This document shows positions 16,880-24,411 of a stretch of DNA of 64,000 bases, piece after piece; positions within the stretch are counted from its first letter, which is position 1, and each line of letters starts with the position of its first letter. The notes beneath the pieces were generated by a model that did not search any database, was not told where the DNA came from, and saw only the letters and a list, made by a program, of their open reading frames with translations. This DNA is from Aquibacillus saliphilus (GTDB lineage: Bacteria > Bacillota > Bacilli > Bacillales > Amphibacillaceae). The stretch spans positions 221,444-285,443 of the forward strand of contig NZ_JAIZAP010000002.1 of NCBI RefSeq assembly GCF_020404745.1. The letters run 5' to 3'. A program made the translations under genes and the position numbers.

Positions 16880-17725
16880 ATGGATAAATTAATTCCTGAA
16901 ATAACATTGAATGATGGCGTTACATTGCCAGTTATTGGTTTTGGGACATCTAAACTTAGGGGCAACCAAGGTGCGAGTGCGATACAAAGTGCTATTGATG
17001 ATGCAGGCTATCGATTAATCGATTCTGCTTATAATTATGAAAACGAAGGTGCGGTAGGTGAAGCTGTTAGACGCAGTTCGGCTCCTAGGGAACAGTTAAG
17101 AATTACCTCTAAGTTACCAGGCCGTTATCAAGGATACGACAAAGCGATTACTACTGTTGAAGAATCCTTATACCGTGCTAATCTAGACTATTATGATTTA
17201 TATCTGATTCATTGGCCAAACCCTAAACAAGGATATTACGTGGAGGCATGGCAAGGGTTAATTGAGGCTAAAAAACAAGGTCTTATTCGGTCGATTGGTG
17301 TTTGTAATTTTTTACCTGAACATATTGAACGGTTAGATAAAGAAACAGGAGTTAAACCGAGTGTAAATCAAATCGAATTACATCCTTTTTTTAATCAAGC
17401 ACAACAAATTAAATGGCATGAAGAGAATGGTGTTAAGACACAATCCTGGAGCCCGTTAGCTCAAGCAAAAGAAGTGTTACAAAATAGCACGATTAAACAG
17501 ATTGCGGAAAAGCAAAACAAGTCAATCCCACAAGTTATTCTGCGTTGGCATTATCAACTCGGGTCAATTATTATCCCTAAATCTGTATCTACTGAGAGAC
17601 AGATTGAAAATAGATCTATTTTTGATTTTTCGTTAGATATAGCGGAAATGGACCTTATTTCAGGATTAACACGATCTGATGGCAGACTTAACAATCAAGA
17701 TCCTGCTATCTATGAAGAATTTTAA
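16880..17725 (+). CDS. Aldo/keto reductase
   Basis: NADPH-dependent carbonyl reductase of 281 aa, (beta/alpha)8 barrel. The catalytic tetrad is complete: Asp48 and Tyr53 (LIDSAYNYENE), Lys78 (ITSKLPG) and His111 (LIHWPNP). The late IIPKSVSTERQIEN segment binds the coenzyme phosphate. AGAGGAG lies nine bases before the chosen ATG; an in-frame GTG three codons earlier overlaps that site. It resembles the B. subtilis YtbE/YvgN group, which reduces methylglyoxal and other aldehydes. Confidence 0.93.
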   Translation: MDKLIPEITLNDGVTLPVIGFGTSKLRGNQGASAIQSAIDDAGYRLIDSAYNYENEGAVGEAVRRSSAPREQLRITSKLPGRYQGYDKAITTVEESLYRANLDYYDLYLIHWPNPKQGYYVEAWQGLIEAKKQGLIRSIGVCNFLPEHIERLDKETGVKPSVNQIELHPFFNQAQQIKWHEENGVKTQSWSPLAQAKEVLQNSTIKQIAEKQNKSIPQVILRWHYQLGSIIIPKSVSTERQIENRSIFDFSLDIAEMDLISGLTRSDGRLNNQDPAIYEEF

Positions 17726-17736
17726 TTTATTTTATT

Positions 17737-17795
17737 AAAAAGGTGTCGGCACTAAAAATGGACAAACGTTCATCAATGGTGCATGACACCTTTTT
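17737..17795. repeat. Gene-end hairpin repeat, member 3
   Basis: Outer stem AAAAAGGTGTC/GACACCTTTTT with an inner TGGACAAACGTTCA hairpin; the T-run ends the aldo/keto reductase gene. Outer arms are symmetric enough to terminate either strand. Confidence 0.8.
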
Positions 17796-17873
17796 GATAT
17801 GACATTTTAACAAGTATGAATAGTAACAACTAGGCAATAATGTTGAGGGGAATTCATATTAGGGGTTGAATAA

Positions 17874-18566
17874 ATGAATGAATATTTATCTATTATAGTT
17901 GAGTTATTATGGGGTTTTGTATTGTTATTTATTGTGGTAAAGTTTCTAGGTAAAACGCAATTTTCACAAATTACTCCTTTTGAATTTATTTCTGCAATAA
18001 TTTTAGGAGAACTAGTAGGTAATGCCATCTATGATCGTGAAATCAATATTAGTCAAATAACGGTTGCTATTTTAACTTGGGGTATCTTTATATACGTTGT
18101 AGAAATGTTAACTCAAAAGTTTAATGGAACAAGGAAGCTGCTAGAGGGAGAACCAAATATAGTCATCCATCAAGGACAAATAAAATTCGATGCTTTAAAA
18201 AAAGCCAAAATAGATATTAATAGTTTACAAAGCATTATAAGACAACAAGGTTACTTTTCAATCCAAGAAGCAGAATTTGCAATCTTGGAACCAAATGGTG
18301 AAATTAGTGTTCTGCCTAAGTCAGAATATGATACTCCCAAAAATAGTGATTTGAACGTTCCTTCTAAGCCTGTCCATTTACCAATAACAGTTATTTTAGA
18401 TGGGAAAGTTGTTTATGATAATTTAACAGAGGCCAGAATTGATGAAAAATGGTTAAAAGATCAATTAGCGGTGCAAAGCATTACTGATTATAAAGAAGTC
18501 CTTTATGCCGAAGCGATTAAAAACAAACCACTTTATGTCGTAAAGTATGAAAAGAAATCTAGTTAA
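17874..18566 (+). CDS. DUF421 membrane protein (YetF type)
   Basis: A 230-aa protein. The N-terminal third has three membrane segments with the KFLGKTQFSQITPFEFI motif. The rest is a soluble DUF421 domain (EGEPNIVIHQGQIKFDALKK, then LQSIIRQQGYFSIQEAEFAI). YetF-type proteins are linked to germination or membrane stress in Bacillus, but no reaction is known. Two shorter paralogues lie at 45747-46358 and 47795-48394. It lies between two copies of the same gene-end hairpin repeat. Confidence 0.9.
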   Translation: MNEYLSIIVELLWGFVLLFIVVKFLGKTQFSQITPFEFISAIILGELVGNAIYDREINISQITVAILTWGIFIYVVEMLTQKFNGTRKLLEGEPNIVIHQGQIKFDALKKAKIDINSLQSIIRQQGYFSIQEAEFAILEPNGEISVLPKSEYDTPKNSDLNVPSKPVHLPITVILDGKVVYDNLTEARIDEKWLKDQLAVQSITDYKEVLYAEAIKNKPLYVVKYEKKSS

Positions 18567-18573
18567 TTTAATC

Positions 18574-18628
18574 AGGGTGTCAGGTACTTGAAATGGACAA
18601 GCTTCCATCTAGTGGCTGACACCTTTTT
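18574..18628. repeat. Gene-end hairpin repeat, member 4
   Basis: Outer stem GGTGTCAG/CTGACACC, inner hairpin TGGACAAGCTTCCA, then TTTTT. Very close in architecture to the copy 780 bases upstream, on the other side of the DUF421 gene. Confidence 0.85.
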
Positions 18629-18738
18629 ATAATTTCAGCACTTAAGGTCCAGAAGTTTTTTCGCTATAGGAATTATCCTGTTTTCCCCAAAAAAAACTTA
18701 TTTAATCCAAAAGCAACACCTAATAACGCCCTTCTTAG

Positions 18739-18912
18739 GATTATAGTTTTGACTAAGAAAACAAAGGAATGATAAACAGCTATTTATGTCCGACTTAAGC
18801 GAGTCGGGTAACATCGAGCAAGATGCGGATATGATTGCATTTTTACCGTGATGACTACTACGACAGAGATAAGCAAAGAAATCGACCGACTGGAACGTTG
18901 AACATTTATTAA
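18739..18912 (+). pseudogene. dnaB: Remnant of a DnaB-type replicative helicase
   Basis: In shifting frames the DNA reads IVLT, then RKQRNDKQLFMSDLSESGNI, EQDADMIAFL, a 2-base loss, RDDYYDRDKQRNRPTGTLNI. This is the C-terminal motor region of DnaB (recalled: EQRxDKRPMMSDLRESGSIE, QDADxVxFLYRDDYY). Upstream and downstream parts are missing, and at least two frameshifts and a stop are present. It is probably the trace of a phage or plasmid replication gene, or a partial duplication of the chromosomal dnaB. Confidence 0.8.
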
Positions 18913-18982
18913 GGAATTCGTACAATTTTTGAATCTGAGTTAAGAAGTTGTTACTAATAGATAAATTAAAGGGAGGAAAACT

Positions 18983-19162
18983 ATGATGGAACCTAAGGTA
19001 TTCAAAGTGAGTTTTACGGTGATTGTTGAAGAAGTAACAGAAGGAGGTGAGGGTCAATTAAACCTGAAGGAGAAAGCGAAGGTTGGGCATTTAGCTAAGA
19101 CATTGGTAACCACAGAGAAAGACAAGTCATGCCTAGATACCACGCTTGTCACAAATCACTAA
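18983..19162 (+). CDS. Small ORF with strong ribosome site
   Basis: A 59-aa frame preceded by GGGAGG at six bases. The peptide starts MMEPKVFKVSFTVIVEEVTE and ends in a polar Thr-rich tail. No family recognised. Its position directly behind the helicase remnant suggests a phage- or plasmid-derived piece. The good start signal argues that it may still be translated. Confidence 0.45.
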   Translation: MMEPKVFKVSFTVIVEEVTEGGEGQLNLKEKAKVGHLAKTLVTTEKDKSCLDTTLVTNH

Positions 19163-19185
19163 ATGAGAGTAATAGAGTCCGAGAA

Positions 19186-19317
19186 TTAATTAGAATTTAG
19201 TTCCTTAAAAGTCAGCCATCTAAGAAAGTCTTTTTCTTTGATGGTTAATTTTCGACTGAGTGATTTTTCAAAATGCCTTTTATATTTTAAGTAAACATCA
19301 ATTTGAGTAGTATACAA
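19186..19317 (-). CDS. Basic 43-residue microprotein
   Basis: Minus-strand frame beginning at a TTG eight bases after AAGGAG. It reads MYTTQIDVYLKYKRHFEKSL, SRKLTIKEKDFLRWLTFKEL, NSN. It is strongly basic, with an amphipathic helical look. A second, decayed copy of the same segment lies convergent to the sda remnant at 14.6 kb. Retention of an open frame in one of two copies supports a real small gene, though no family is known to me. Confidence 0.45.
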   Translation of the reverse strand: MYTTQIDVYLKYKRHFEKSLSRKLTIKEKDFLRWLTFKELNSN

Positions 19318-19573
19318 ATCCAAAACTCCTTATAATTCCAAGTATTCTTATAGGTAATATAAGTAATGGTACTATATAACCAGTTATTTGTAAAAATAAA
19401 AATTCATAACTGTCAAAGTTTCAACGGGATACTATGAAAAGTAGATGGAAAAATTCAGATAAAGTTGATACCATTAAACAGAAGGGTGTGATGTCTTATG
19501 GTATATAAATTAAATCGCAATAAGAAAGCAAGATTTGTATTTAAGGGAAAATATATGCAAGGGAGATGTCACA

Positions 19574-20143
19574 TTGATAACGAAAGAAGAAAAATTTGAT
19601 ATTGTATCAGAAACAGAAAGATTAGTGATAAGACCATTAAATAAACAGGACTATCAAAATTGGTTGAATGAATTTAAAAAACGGGAACCATCTCAACACA
19701 GATACGATAAAGGTAAAGTAGACATGAGTGAATGTACCTATCAATGGTTCGTTCATTTGGTTGATAAACATCAGGAATTAGCGTTAACCAATATTGCCCA
19801 CGTATTTGCATTATTTAGAAAAGACGATGGGACACATGTAGGTATGGTAGATTTTTCAACCTTAGCCAGAGATGAATTCAAGTGGGCTCGAATTGGATAC
19901 ACTATCCATAATCAGTATTGGAGAAAAGGTTACGGAAAAGAAGCGGTGACTGAAGCGCTTAATATTGCTTTTAACCATTTAGATTTTCACCGCATAGAAG
20001 CCCATATCAACGTAGATAACTCTGCTTCATTCCATCTAGCTGAAAGTGTAGGAATGCAGTATGAGTGTACTAGAAAAGGGTTTATTTTCGAATTTGGAGA
20101 ATGGACTGATAATCTAGTTTATTATAAAAATTATACTGATTAA
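19574..20143 (+). CDS. GNAT acetyltransferase (RimJ/RimL type)
   Basis: A 189-aa enzyme transferring acetyl from acetyl-CoA to an amino group. The TTG start follows GGGAG by eight bases. ERLVIRPLNKQDY opens the domain. IGYTIHNQYWRKGYGKEAV is the acetyl-CoA loop (here RKGYGK), and HRIEAHINVDNSASFHLAES is the RimL-type motif before the last strand. Possible substrates are ribosomal protein N-termini or small amines; not predictable. Confidence 0.88.
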   Translation: MITKEEKFDIVSETERLVIRPLNKQDYQNWLNEFKKREPSQHRYDKGKVDMSECTYQWFVHLVDKHQELALTNIAHVFALFRKDDGTHVGMVDFSTLARDEFKWARIGYTIHNQYWRKGYGKEAVTEALNIAFNHLDFHRIEAHINVDNSASFHLAESVGMQYECTRKGFIFEFGEWTDNLVYYKNYTD

Positions 20144-20306
20144 ATTTCAACTGAAAGGGCGGTTGTTCGATTAAAGCAGTCGCTTTTTCATTAAATAAAT
20201 GCTTTCAAAGAAGGATTTACGCACCTTTTATTGAATTAGTAGCAGAGCATGGTATTTAAAAGTTTCTTTTAAGTAAACAGAAAGTCTGATTTTAAAAGGT
20301 GAGCAT

Positions 20307-20441
20307 ATGAATTTTTTAAAAGTATTATTTCCGGCTATAGTTGTTTTGTTACTACTCACTACGGCTTGGGGAAGAACAGGCAACAATGCGGAGGATATAA
20401 CTAATGAAGAAGGATATGCTCTTTCCTCACAAAGTAGTTAG
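20307..20441 (+). CDS. Short secreted or membrane peptide
   Basis: A 44-aa frame with AAAAGGTGAG before the ATG. The first 24 residues are hydrophobic (NFLKVLFPAIVVLLLLTTAW) and the rest acidic. It could be a signal-anchored microprotein or an exported peptide. Confidence 0.45.
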   Translation: MNFLKVLFPAIVVLLLLTTAWGRTGNNAEDITNEEGYALSSQSS

Positions 20442-20475
20442 GAAAAGAGGATTTATGGAGGAGTAGTGATAAAAC

Positions 20476-20760
20476 ATGGCAATTGTCGTGGGATATGTGA
20501 TCGCAATTTCAGCAGCGATTATTGCTTATCAACTTAGCAAAAGTAAGTCGAAAAAGCGAAAAAATATTGTTTGGGGCATCGCTCTCATGCTGTTAATTTC
20601 ACCTTCCTTATCTTTTTCAATAGGGTTAACCTATGCAGCTTTAGTTCGAAGTGGTTGGGCAGGATTGATTATGTGGTACTTGTTTCCGATACTTTTCATT
20701 ATCGGACTGATTCTATTACTGGTAGGTATCTTTAAGAAAAAAGAAATAGAAACCAGCTAG
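20476..20760 (+). CDS. Small three-helix membrane protein
   Basis: A 94-aa protein with GGAGGAGTAG before the ATG and hydrophobic segments at about residues 2-20, 32-56 and 64-86, separated by a Lys-rich loop. No family recognised. It lies close behind the 44-aa peptide and ahead of the PspC protein, so the three may be one small-membrane-protein cluster. Confidence 0.65.
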   Translation: MAIVVGYVIAISAAIIAYQLSKSKSKKRKNIVWGIALMLLISPSLSFSIGLTYAALVRSGWAGLIMWYLFPILFIIGLILLLVGIFKKKEIETS

Positions 20761-20854
20761 TTTATTCCGCTCAGTAACAGCAAACCGCACATATACTAGA
20801 GTAGATTCTTCAAGGTATGAAGACAACGCAGTCAAAAGTTGGAGGAGAAGTACA

Positions 20855-21037
20855 GTGAATCAGAAATTAAGAAAATCATCGATAGATAGGTCAATATCCG
20901 GAGTTTGTGGAGGTATAGCCGAGTACTTTGGTATTTCTTCTTTTATGGTAAGACTATTATTTATCTTTTTGCCTGTGAATTTATTAATCTATATAATCCT
21001 TGCTAACACGCTTCCTGATAGTCCTCCATCATTATAA
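20855..21037 (+). CDS. PspC domain protein
   Basis: A 60-aa protein with a GTG start after GGAGGAG. It is one PspC domain: LRKSSIDRSISGVCGGIAEY, then FGISSFMVRLLFIFL and a C-terminal membrane helix. In enterobacteria PspC senses envelope stress through the phage-shock system; in Firmicutes stand-alone PspC domains are widespread with unclear roles. Confidence 0.9.
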   Translation: MNQKLRKSSIDRSISGVCGGIAEYFGISSFMVRLLFIFLPVNLLIYIILANTLPDSPPSL

Positions 21038-21072
21038 ATATTAGTTGTGAAAGATCTCCGGTTAAGGACCGT

Positions 21073-21342
21073 TTGACAATTATTGATGTATCATATAATG
21101 TAAATATAACTAAAAAACGGAAGGGTGAACCAACTAGATGAAGTACTAATCCTATTTACGAAAGCGATTAATTGAAGGTTAGATTTTTAGCAGATGAATT
21201 TTCTGCTTTATTTTGATGCCTTTAATCGAAGTTTTCAGAATTAGGATTGGATTTCTATAGTTGAGCCTAAAAGAAGTGTCTCTTTTTGGTGTCCACCTAT
21301 ATCTATGCCTCCTAATCTGAATGTAGATAGGGGGCATTTTTT
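21073..21342 (+). promoter_or_regulatory. Promoter and attenuator-like leader of the Vga-type gene
   Basis: TTGACA is followed by TATAAT/TAATGT at 15-17 bases. About 32 bases beyond the expected start is a three-codon frame ATG AAG TAC TAA. Its stop overlaps AATCCTA, which pairs with TAGGATT at 21242. Inside lie CGATTAA/TTAATCG and a perfect AGCAGA/TCTGCT hairpin. At the end, TGCCTCCTAATCT pairs with AGATAGGGGGCA before six T, a terminator. The alternative arm CCACCTATATCTA just upstream could pair with the same TAGATAGGGGG. This is the layout of ribosome-controlled attenuators of ABC-F resistance genes. Confidence 0.7.
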
Positions 21343-21378
21343 GTCCCAGCAATTTTTTAAAAAAATGGGGATGATCAA

Positions 21379-22953
21379 GTGATTTTAATCGAAGCGCTTA
21401 ATGTCAAGCACTATATAAAGGGCCGTTTGTTATTAGAAGTGGATCAATTGCAAATTCATAAACAGGACCGAATCGGATTAGTTGGTCGTAATGGTAGTGG
21501 GAAAACAACTTTGTTGAATGTATTGGCTGATATACTATCTCCGGATGAGGGGAAGGTTACTCGTTATGCCGATTGTGAACTTTTACCCCAGTTGAAAATA
21601 ACGGATACAACAAAAAGCGGTGGAGAAGTGACTCAAGTCTATATAAATGAAGTGTTCGTCAAGAATCCGGAAGTCTTATTTGCAGACGAACCGACCACAA
21701 ATCTTGATACAGAGCATATTGAATGGTTGGAAAAGAAACTGAATCTTTGGCAGGGGGCTTACGTGATTGTATCTCATGATCGAGCATTTCTGGATGCGAT
21801 TTGCACAATGATTTGGGAGGTCAATGAAGGCCATGTGAACGTGTATAAAGGCAATTATAGTGATTACTTAAAACAAAAAGAAATGGATCTTCATCAAAAG
21901 AAAGCAGCTTATGAAAAATACGAGTTGAAGAAAAAACAGCTAGAACAAGCATTGAAATTAAAAGAGAAAAAGGCTGATAAAGCAACAAAAGCGCCAAAAA
22001 AGGTTAGCAGATCTGAAGCGAAAATAACTGGCGCGAAACCGTATTTTGCTAAAAAACAAAAAAAGTTGCAACAAACGGCAAAAGCGATGGAAACAAGATT
22101 AGAAAAACTTGAAAAAGTTGAGAAAATCAAAGAGACGCCTTCACTCAAAATGAATTTGCCTCATGAAGATACGTTTAAAAATCGAATTATTCTTCGAGTC
22201 CATGATGTGTCCGGCATAATTTTAGAACGTGTTCTTTGGAACAAAACAAGTTTTCATGTCCGAGGTGGCGATAAACTAGCAATTGTCGGCCCGAATGGAA
22301 GTGGAAAAACAACTTTTATTAAAAAAATTATCAAACAGGATGAAGGTATCACGATGTCGCCGTCGATGAAGATTGGCTATTTTAGTCAAAATCTAACGAT
22401 AGTAGATGTGAAAAAATCAATTTTAGAGAATGTCAAATCTACTTCAAAACAGGATGAGACATTCATTCGAACTGTACTCGCAAGACTGCATTTCTATAGA
22501 GATGATGTGTATAAGACTGTAGGTGTTTTAAGTGGAGGTGAGCGAGTAAAAGTAGCTCTTGCAAAATTGTTTTTGAGTGATATTAATACGTTAATTTTGG
22601 ACGAACCAACGAATTATCTTGATATCGAAGCAGCTAGTGCATTGGAGTCGCTATTTAAGGAATATGAAGGAACGATTATTTTCATCTCCCATGACCGCCG
22701 ACTAATCGAAAATATCTCCACACGAATCTTGACTATTCGTAATAAAGAGTTCGAATTATTTGAAGGAACCTACAAAGAACATAAACATTCTCAACACCAA
22801 CAAGACCGAGATACAAACCAAGACGAACGGCTCGTAGTAGAAACGAAATTATCAGAGGTACTAAGTCGACTAAGTATCGAACCAAGTGAGTCGTTAGAAA
22901 AAGAGTTTCAAACACTTTTAGAAGAAAAACGGAAATTAGATACGGCTGATTAA
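21379..22953 (+). CDS. vga: Vga-type ABC-F ribosomal protection protein
   Basis: A 524-aa soluble protein with two ATPase domains and no membrane part. Walker A motifs are GRNGSGKTT and GPNGSGKTT. The first signature is the Vga-like KSGGEVTQ, the second LSGGERVKVALAK. Between the domains is a long basic coiled linker (antibiotic-resistance domain, about residues 165-255). The C-terminal ETKLSEVLSRLSIEPSESLE is close to staphylococcal Vga(A) as I remember it. Such proteins dislodge lincosamides, pleuromutilins and streptogramin A from the ribosome. The GTG start follows GGGGATG. The leader suggests drug-induced expression. Confidence 0.88.
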   Translation: MILIEALNVKHYIKGRLLLEVDQLQIHKQDRIGLVGRNGSGKTTLLNVLADILSPDEGKVTRYADCELLPQLKITDTTKSGGEVTQVYINEVFVKNPEVLFADEPTTNLDTEHIEWLEKKLNLWQGAYVIVSHDRAFLDAICTMIWEVNEGHVNVYKGNYSDYLKQKEMDLHQKKAAYEKYELKKKQLEQALKLKEKKADKATKAPKKVSRSEAKITGAKPYFAKKQKKLQQTAKAMETRLEKLEKVEKIKETPSLKMNLPHEDTFKNRIILRVHDVSGIILERVLWNKTSFHVRGGDKLAIVGPNGSGKTTFIKKIIKQDEGITMSPSMKIGYFSQNLTIVDVKKSILENVKSTSKQDETFIRTVLARLHFYRDDVYKTVGVLSGGERVKVALAKLFLSDINTLILDEPTNYLDIEAASALESLFKEYEGTIIFISHDRRLIENISTRILTIRNKEFELFEGTYKEHKHSQHQQDRDTNQDERLVVETKLSEVLSRLSIEPSESLEKEFQTLLEEKRKLDTAD

Positions 22954-23019
22954 CTGATTTATCCTTGTCTTAGTTTGGGTGCGGTTTACTTTAACTCGAA
23001 AATCGTCATATAGAAAATA

Positions 23020-23058
23020 AACAAAAACGGGCAGTGTCTGGCGCTGTCCGTTTTTGTT
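23020..23058. terminator. Bidirectional terminator, short hairpin-repeat form
   Basis: AACAAAAACGG and CCGTTTTTGTT pair around CAGTGTCTGGCGCTG, a loop close to that of the terminator after yteJ. It lies between the ABC-F gene and the minus-strand gene and can serve both. Confidence 0.85.
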
Positions 23059-23118
23059 TACTAGTTATAGACGATTGGAATAGTTCTTCAAACAGAAAAG
23101 GATGTATAAGTTAATATC

Positions 23119-23520
23119 TTAGCTTTGTGAATTGTCTCGTTGTGCAAATACATTTTTCGCGATTGTTAAGGCATTAAGGACTCGTGGGAAACCTGTATAT
23201 GGAATCAGTTGGATAATACTTTCTGTAATTTCGGTTTGTGTTAGTCCTGATGTTAATCCAGTATTTATATGCAACTCTATCTGTGGTTCAGTGCCCTGGG
23301 TTATAAGTGATGAGATGGTTACAAGTGCACGTTGCTGGTTTGTTAATCCTGATCGTGAATAGATATCTCCATAGGCAAATTCTATTATGTATTTGCCGAC
23401 ATCTGGAGCGATATCTTCCAGGTTTTCAGAAATAGTTAAATGTGTGGAGATGTTAGCATTTTCAGTTAACGTGTACTCCATTAACTTGTCTAGTCCTTTT
23501 TGGTAACGATCTTTGTCCAT
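23119..23520 (-). CDS. Carboxymuconolactone decarboxylase-family protein
   Basis: A 133-aa all-helical protein. The CMD core is clear: YSRSGLTNQQRALVTISSLI, IELHINTGLTSGLTQTEITE and SIIQLIPYTGFPRVLNALTI. The CxxC motif of AhpD-type peroxidase members is absent, which points to a decarboxylase/isomerase-like or unknown role. AGGAGGAAATTTG precedes the start. No operon partner is intact beside it. Confidence 0.88.
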   Translation of the reverse strand: MDKDRYQKGLDKLMEYTLTENANISTHLTISENLEDIAPDVGKYIIEFAYGDIYSRSGLTNQQRALVTISSLITQGTEPQIELHINTGLTSGLTQTEITESIIQLIPYTGFPRVLNALTIAKNVFAQRDNSQS

Positions 23521-23671
23521 TCAAATTTCCTCCTAATGCTGGTAGTTTAAGAAAAGATGGGTAATCTCGATTTCTGTTAACTGCTTGTGTTCTCCAAAAG
23601 CATGCCGCTAAAAACCCTTTCTCTACATACTCGACTTTAAGGTACTGTCAAGGCCGTCTTACATCTACACC

Positions 23672-23803
23672 TTATTGTAGTAAGTTAATTGTAATTTCAA
23701 TCAGCAGTTGTACTTTATGGTTGTTCATTACGTGTTCGATTCTAGTTTTTGCTTCTGCGTCCCGTTTAGAAAACGAGTCATTTAAAAACTTTAATTGAGT
23801 CAT
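23672..23803 (-). CDS. Small ORF, possible decayed regulator end
   Basis: A 43-codon minus-strand frame reading MTQLKFLNDSFSKRDAEAKT, RIEHVMNNHKVQLLIEITIN, LLQ. It is helical and basic but lacks a convincing ribosome site. It lies just upstream of the CMD gene, where a regulator is often found, so it may be the last part of one. Confidence 0.25.
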   Translation of the reverse strand: MTQLKFLNDSFSKRDAEAKTRIEHVMNNHKVQLLIEITINLLQ

Positions 23804-23990
23804 TCATACATGTAGTCCAGAGATTGGATATCTCAAAAGCCAGTAAGTCGATTATTTTCAATAGTAGCCATCTGAGACTACCTCCTTTTCATTTAAGATA
23901 TCCAATACCCTGAAAAATATTGAAATGATTTTTTGATTGAAATCTTCTTACTTTGGAAACAATTATTCTTATAGAAAGGAAGGTGTTACA

Positions 23991-24152
23991 ATGAACAATC
24001 GTTTTGATGGAAAAGTAGTGGTAATAACAGGTGCAGGATCTGGGTTAGGGCAAGCAACCGCGTTACAAGTTGCCAAGTTGTTATCAGAACAAGCTGAATT
24101 TATCAATGCAGCCGTTATTCCAATAGATGGTGGACAATCTTATAAATACTAA
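23991..24152 (+). pseudogene. SDR dehydrogenase with a large internal in-frame deletion
   Basis: The frame starts as a normal short-chain dehydrogenase (FDGKVVVITGAGSGLGQATA, then LQVAK) and jumps straight to a normal SDR ending (LLSEQAEFINAAVIPIDGGQ, then SYKY). About 190 residues are gone, including the catalytic Ser-Tyr-Lys. The ribosome site GGAAGGTG is intact. A deletion between short repeats is the likely cause. The 53-aa product cannot be an active SDR. Confidence 0.85.
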
Positions 24153-24411
24153 TTCATGGGTGGCTCAAGTACTTTTGAGTTTCCTTTTTCTTTTTGAGAA
24201 GATGTACACTTAAAACAAAAAATCTACCTCAAGGTAACACAGAGCTATGCTTACTATTTCATGTATCCGTTGAAGAGTGTTAACCTTTATGAAAGGGTAT
24301 AATAAATTGTTAGGAGTAGACATTAAATTTTAAATTGATGCTAATTTTATATGACAAAAAGAGAAATATTCAGATAGATAAAGACGAATCCAGAGAAGGG
24401 GATAGAATCCA

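Noticed and set aside
18698..19057. 119-codon minus-strand frame
   Set aside because: Opposite the DnaB remnant and the small ORF; product shows no motif and no ribosome site.
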